Origin: Diphasiastrum complanatum
Lineage: Eukaryota; Streptophyta; Lycopodiopsida; Lycopodiales; Lycopodiaceae
Assembly: GCA_029204225.1 (NCBI GenBank)
Contig: CM055099.1
Span: 70,043,349-70,107,348 of the forward strand
Direction of reading: 5' to 3'
Length of the DNA stretch: 64,000 nucleotides
A model generated the notes under the pieces. It saw nothing but the letters and a program-made list of their open reading frames with translations. It was not told the origin of the DNA and did not search any database. This document shows positions 57,970 through 64,000 of the stretch, in pieces. Position 1 is the stretch's first letter. Every line of letters begins with the position of its first letter. Both the position numbers and the translations under genes were made by a program.

Positions 57970-58263
57970 ATGGTTGTAGCAGCGGCTCTTGGTTCGTCGA
58001 GGATTCAACTTGTTTCTTCCCTAGCTGTGGGATCGAGAGGTTTTTCTCCAAGTGGTATTTCTCGGCCTGCCTGCTCCGCAGTTCTATGCATGAACAATTC
58101 TGGCAATGGCTCCAACATGCGACGAAAGAAGGTCTTGATCATCTCAAGCACTAGGGATGCGAATCCCCAGGGGAGGGATTTTTTCACAGGCGCAGTGCTG
58201 CAATGCAGCTTGTCTTCATACAACCGTGCTTCTAATAAACGGAGTCAGTATTGTGTTGCTTGA
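57970..58263 (+). pseudogene. Possible captured exon with plastid transit peptide
   Basis: From ATG 57,970 the frame reads MVVAAALGSSRIQLVSSLAV, GSRGFSPSGISRPACSAVL, then RRKKVLIISSTRDANPQGRD. The first 45 residues are rich in Ala, Ser, Arg and Val with no acidic residue, typical of a chloroplast transit peptide. The following KKVLIISSTRDANPQGRDFF looks like the start of a folded domain. I do not recognise the protein. The frame ends soon after, consistent with one exon running into intron. Confidence 0.4.
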
Positions 58264-60032
<1,769 letters not shown>

Positions 60033-60958
60033 ATGGGGGGAGGCAGCGATGAGTATGAGCATTTCCATCACCATCATCACCACGGTCTTCATGAAGGCCA
60101 CTACGACGATGGCCGCGACGAAGGCACTCCCAACTATGATGCTCGACACCGAGCACTGGAATACTACGAGGTGCCAATGTTGGAAGGCTTGCTCGTGAAA
60201 ATTTACCGTGAATGACGGCCAGATTACTACTTGACGGTGCGAAGCGAAGGGGTAGTTCTTGCCTTGGGTGATGATTCCAACATTCATCAGGTTCATATAC
60301 GTGCGACTATCATCTTAGTAGTCTAAGCTAACAATAGTATTGGTATGATGTGGCCTCATGGCAATAATGGATCAAAGACCAGAAGTGGAGCACAAGAGTG
60401 AAAGATGAAACAAGGTTTCCAGCTTTCTCTTTGGTCAACAAAGCCACACGATTAGCATTGTAGCATGGGAAAGAAATGAACGAACGGGTAAGTAAAGGAC
60501 CACAGAAAATCAATTGCTAGGACTCAAACTCAAAAAGAAATATTTTTAAACCAATCGAACAGGCCATTGTGCCCTTCATTGATTTGTTTATTGGTGTCCC
60601 CAGTTATGGTACATTCTGGAAGTTTCTTGACTCTCATAGTGACGTCAAATTTATCGACACTTTGCAAGTCCATAGTGTAAGATGATCACATTAGAATCTG
60701 AAATTGATTATAAAGTGGGATTTCTTATGGACGAGACATGCAGGTGAGCTTGCAAACATATGATTCAAACACATGGGACAAATTAGTTATCTGGTGTTGG
60801 GAATGGCTACCAATGCATTCGACTTGTGGGAAATATCCATCTAAATTTGGATGCGAATCATGGAGACAATAAAAGTTGTGGTATAGAAGAAGGGAGTGAC
60901 TTGATCCTGTTCAAATGGAAGAAACAAGAGAACAAAAAATGGAAGATCATGCCTATAT
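60033..60958 (+). pseudogene. EUL (Euonymus-type) lectin pseudogene, three exons
   Basis: Exon 1 (60,033-60,292) begins with a Gly/His-rich tail (MGGGSDEYEHFHHHHHHGLH), like EULS3-type lectins, then LLVKIYRE, a TGA stop at 60,213, RPDYYLTVRSEGVVLALGDD, SNIHQ and a GT donor. Exon 2 (about 60,368-60,487) reads WIKDQKWSTRVKDETRFPAF, SLVNKATRLAL, a TAG stop, HGKEMNER, with donor GGGTAAGT. Exon 3 (60,744-60,958, after GCAG) reads VSLQTYDSNTWDKLVIW, a frameshift, then GNGYQCIRLVGNIHLNLDAN, HGDNKSCGIEEGSDLILFKW and KKQENKKWKIMP. This covers the whole EUL domain in order. Family members are nucleocytoplasmic stress-related lectins. Two stops and one frameshift make it a pseudogene. It retains introns, so it was captured as genomic DNA, not retrocopied. 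Confidence 0.85.
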
Positions 60959-61440
60959 GTAAGTTCCTGACACTTTCTCAATCTTGGTAACCAACTGTCT
61001 GATAGAGGGATAAATGAAAAATCAAAATTTGTAGAGTAGCATTTTTCGTGACTTTGAGTCGTTTTTATATTACATTTTTTATCTTACAATTTTTTGCTTG
61101 GATTGTAGGTTTTAGTCCAGCAATCTTGCTACCAGATGTGCATGTTCTAAACTTTCCTAACTAAAATGACAGTTTTGAATTTTCTAAACTGTCCTCTATC
61201 ATCTATCATATCCAAGCTTGGGACCCCCCACCCCCCCCCCCTCACGCTTTCTTGGAAGGCCATCGATTATTTTCACTGACAACTTTTAACCCAAACCATT
61301 GACCTTCGACCCAAACCATTGGCCGTAACCCAAATTGTCGGCCGTCATCGGCCGTCCGCCTTCAATCATCAATCGCCCGCTCTGAGCATCATCCACACAT
61401 CTCAACCACAAGCCGCCACCTAGATCGTCGGCCGTCAATT
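60959..61440. other. Interior of element B, C-rich 3' part
   Basis: No gene seen. A CCCCCCACCCCCCCCCCC stretch is at 61,224-61,242. From 61,255 to 61,440 many CCATCG, GGCCGTC and CCCAAA words recur irregularly, as in the last 170 bp of element A. Confidence 0.5.
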
Positions 61441-61469
61441 GCCCATCATCGACGGGCACACTTTGCTAG
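61441..61469 (+). other. Helitron-type 3' terminus of element B
   Basis: Stem GCCCATC / GACGGGC around ATC (one mismatch), 8 nt, then CTAG and T. Confidence 0.75.
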
Positions 61470-62833
61470 TAATTAAGAAACACAATTTTAAATGTAATTT
61501 GATATCATAAACCAGTAGTTCTTGATTTTATAAATAAAACCAATACCCAAAACTGGCACACGTGTGAACAATTGCTAGGAACTTGGCTGAAGTTTGCTCC
61601 ACAAACTATTGAAGTTTGTAGGAATGGAGACTACAAGCATAAACCACAATAGAGAGAAGGATGGGCTCACACACACCAAAAACATCTTATTTTGATAGTA
61701 ATCACACAATCAATCAAAATGCACTAGTTTCTTTTCTGATGTAAGAGCCCTACTTTGTACCTATGGGTTGCCCAGTTTCAAAAGTGTTGAGCAGTGCCTT
61801 TATTAAGACACTTGACTTGACTATTCAAGGAGGTTCTTATCATTTCCCATAAAGCACTCTACACATATCACTCCACAATAGTCTCTTCATTGGCAAGACA
61901 TGTCCATTCAACGTATTTATCTTGAACCCATTTTGAGTGCTAGTACAAAAGTTTATCTTCCTGGGACATCTTTATTTCTAAGATCTACATTTTTCAAAGT
62001 TAAGTTTTAGTTTGTGGCTGTTGTTGTCGTCGATTTACACAACCACTGAAGGCCTTCTTTCAATGTGCACTTTCTCTATCCCCTTTCAAAGGAGCTGATT
62101 GTTGGTGCATAGATGTTTCTATCGCAACTTAGGTTTCCTATCCTTAGGGCTTCCCTTGGTCTAGTTAGATCTGTAGAGGCACTTGTATTGATGAGATTTT
62201 CCAAGCTCGGGCCCCTCTCCCAAATGTCTACCTAGGGCATACACATGCTGCTTTGCACTTTTCAATGAAGCATTTTCCATGTCTGATACATATGCATCAT
62301 ACAAATATATCACACTCCTGTGGCCTTTCTCCTGCTAGCCAACTACTCTATTTTGATTCTGACAAATTTGTGCATGGAGTGTTGTCAGCTTCTACACCAT
62401 CCAAAACCTGCATATAATATTTAAAATGATAATTCGAAATAATCTTTGAGAAATGTTTTTCCATAGCCTAAACCCTTGTAAAGCCAAACTAGTAGACTTA
62501 TCGCAACCATATACTCTCCCTGATGAGTGTAATGCAAATGTTTCACCGAGTCATCCAACTATCCATCAATGCCACATCAAAGTCCCTATTTGCCAAATCC
62601 CAACACTGTCAAATTAGTCTACATTGGGCAAGGGCCTCATTTCTTGATTTGCATGGCCTCCATTTTTTGCAAAAGCTTTTGTGATCCTTTTGTACAAATT
62701 TGGTTGTGTGAATGTGTGAGCTTTGCTTGGAATAGACATGATCGTTCTGGTCCAATCATCTCATTATTTGGGCCTGCAATTAGCTTGTGCCTCATTTTTA
62801 TCCATAGTTGTTTGCCTTCACATGCCTTGGTCA
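61470..62833. other. Unassigned region before last Copia LTR
   Basis: No gene is supported. CACACGTGTG occurs at 61,558-61,567. The open frame at 62,569-62,838 has no recognisable domain. Confidence 0.4.
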
Positions 62834-63327
62834 TGTGAAAATTTCATCTAGTTAAGTTGAGTTCATTTGGCAATTGAGGCCAATATGCAATTTCAACTTA
62901 GAGATAGACTTTATTATGTTAATAAGCTCTAAGTATAGTGAATTTGCTATTTTTGATAGCTAGGCAAGTTAATAAGATCGCATTTGGACCTCTCTTTATT
63001 GGTTCATTCATATACATGGAATCTAGTCAAGTTAGATCTAGGTTTTGCTAAGTCCCTAGAAACTTCCATAAGTTGATAAGCTTAAGCAAGATCATCCAAA
63101 TAGGCCAAAAGGCTGTTATAAATAGGTATACATGGGAGGAATTCATCTCTCCTATTCTTTTCTCATTCATTCTTATGGAAGATATCTCTTTGGGTTTCTA
63201 CATCAATCTCTTGCAGAGTTTGAGTAGATTCAAATTTGAATGTAGGGTACATTGAATCTAGTCCTAAAAATAGTGAGGTTTTTCATATTGGAGGGAAACC
63301 AAGTGGCAATTTAGATTTTGGACCTGT

Positions 63328-63334
63328 TATAAAA
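63328..63334 (+). promoter_or_regulatory. LTR TATA box
   Basis: TATAAAA in the context GTTATAAAAGGATGTAA, conserved with the TATA box of the 50,791 Copia LTR. Another TATAAATAG lies at 63,117. Confidence 0.7.
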
Positions 63335-63356
63335 GGATGTAATTTGTGGGAAGAGA

Positions 63357-63361
<5 letters not shown>

Positions 63362-63427
<66 letters not shown>
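63362..63427. repeat. (CT)33 microsatellite in LTR
   Basis: 66 bp of CT starting 34 bp after the start of the TATA box, where transcription should begin. Confidence 0.97.
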
Positions 63428-63430
<3 letters not shown>

Positions 63431-63719
63431 CTGATTCATGCTTATTCATGGTTCTCTTGGGTTCTACTTGTTAGAAATCAATGATAAATTTCATTGTTAC
63501 TGTTTACGATGTACATTATTGTTGACAACTATTACCAGCTGTAATTAGTCGTAGGCTAGTCTATTAGTCTACTCATAGGTTTTCTCTCTATATCAGGGTT
63601 CAGGGTTCATTTGTACATTTGACATTCAGCATGCTATAGTGTGTGATAGAGTGATAGTGTGTGTTCTTCTTCCACCTTTTTGTGGTGAATGCTTGATGTT
63701 GCATATCTGATTATTGATA

Positions 63720-63731
63720 TGGTATCAGAGC
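63720..63731 (+). other. Copia primer-binding site (initiator tRNA-Met)
   Basis: TGGTATCAGAGC, adjoining the LTR. The remaining sequence to 64,000 is leader; a 65-codon frame at 63,757 (RNEVRKSFTGGESLERQKRL) has no recognised domain. The element continues beyond the window. Confidence 0.93.
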
Positions 63732-64000
63732 TACGATAGTCCTGCATGCTTGATCAGTGGATACAGCTTGTCATAGGCTCCGCAATGAAGTGAGAAAGTC
63801 CTTCACGGGAGGTGAAAGCTTGGAGAGACAAAAACGGCTGGAAGAAATTCTTCTTTGGTGTATTTTGCAGGTTTGGAGCTCAGAATCATCAGTGGGAAAT
63901 GATGACATAGTCCCGGAGACATCAGAAAGGCCAGGGCAGTATCAGACAGATTGAAAATCTGTTGAGTGGGGAGATTTTTACAATACTTCCTAGTTGTTGT

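Larger units (their letters stand above)
62834..63719 (+). repeat. Copia 5' LTR
   Basis: It starts TGTGAAAATTTCATCTAGTT and ends directly before a perfect PBS; 886 bp. It is related to the LTR of the Copia at 50,791-55,746 read on the other strand: shared TGTGAAA start, ATTGAGGCCAA, TATAAAAGGATGTAA, and GGTTCTCTTGGGTTCTACT. It has a (CT)33 tract downstream of the TATA box. Confidence 0.8.

Noticed and set aside
60033-60215. A separate 60-residue His-rich protein
   Set aside because: The stop at 60,213 interrupts a longer reading that continues as the EUL-lectin domain, so it is the first part of that pseudogene.

Overview
This is nuclear DNA of a land plant. It has a four-exon cytosolic HSP90 gene with plant-style introns, a P/L/S-type pentatricopeptide-repeat (PPR) fragment, a EUL-lectin relic, many Copia and Gypsy LTR retrotransposons, CACTA DNA transposons, and very long (AG)n/(CT)n microsatellites. 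The PPR wording and the abundance of AG tracts suggest a fern or other seed-free plant, but this is inference and weakly supported. I see one clearly intact host gene. Nearly everything else is mobile DNA in several layers of decay.

Layout. 1-7,090: AT-rich DNA, a broken CACTA ORF1-like gene (1,701), a cluster of palindromic GTGGATAATCCAC motifs (3,478-3,960) joined to a truncated minus-strand Copia pol, and a broken CACTA transposase (5,870-7,090). 7,061-11,293: three Copia fragments. 13,467-18,300: a plus-strand Copia with LTR, primer-binding site (PBS), gag, protease, integrase and the start of RT, cut off beside two AG tracts. 19,309-20,031: an ORF resembling a SET domain, lying upstream of a second, more complete CACTA transposase (21,181-25,125). 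25,535-35,091: Copia and Gypsy pieces, including a Copia RT interrupted by a second GTGGATAATCCAC cluster. 35,100-44,230: a rearranged Tat/Athila-like Gypsy with gag, protease, RT/RNase H, integrase, an LTR flanked by both polypurine tract and PBS, and about 3 kb of accessory ORF after integrase.

45,043-47,833 (minus): the HSP90 gene, with a heat-shock element about 315 bp upstream of the ATG.

48,950-61,469: two head-to-tail elements with Helitron-type ends (5' TC, 3' hairpin + 8 nt + CTAG, then T). The first contains a PPR fragment and possibly a CSN6 fragment, and was later split by a 4,956-bp Copia with two 650-bp LTRs and a 5-bp target duplication. The second contains a three-exon EUL-lectin pseudogene and a possible plastid-targeting exon. 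This pair of gene-capturing elements beside HSP90 is the most interesting part of the window. The window ends in another Copia 5' LTR (62,834-63,719), in which a (CT)33 tract begins just downstream of the TATA box.

The genes do not form a pathway. The window is a record of repeated insertion, nesting, recombination and gene capture around one housekeeping chaperone gene.
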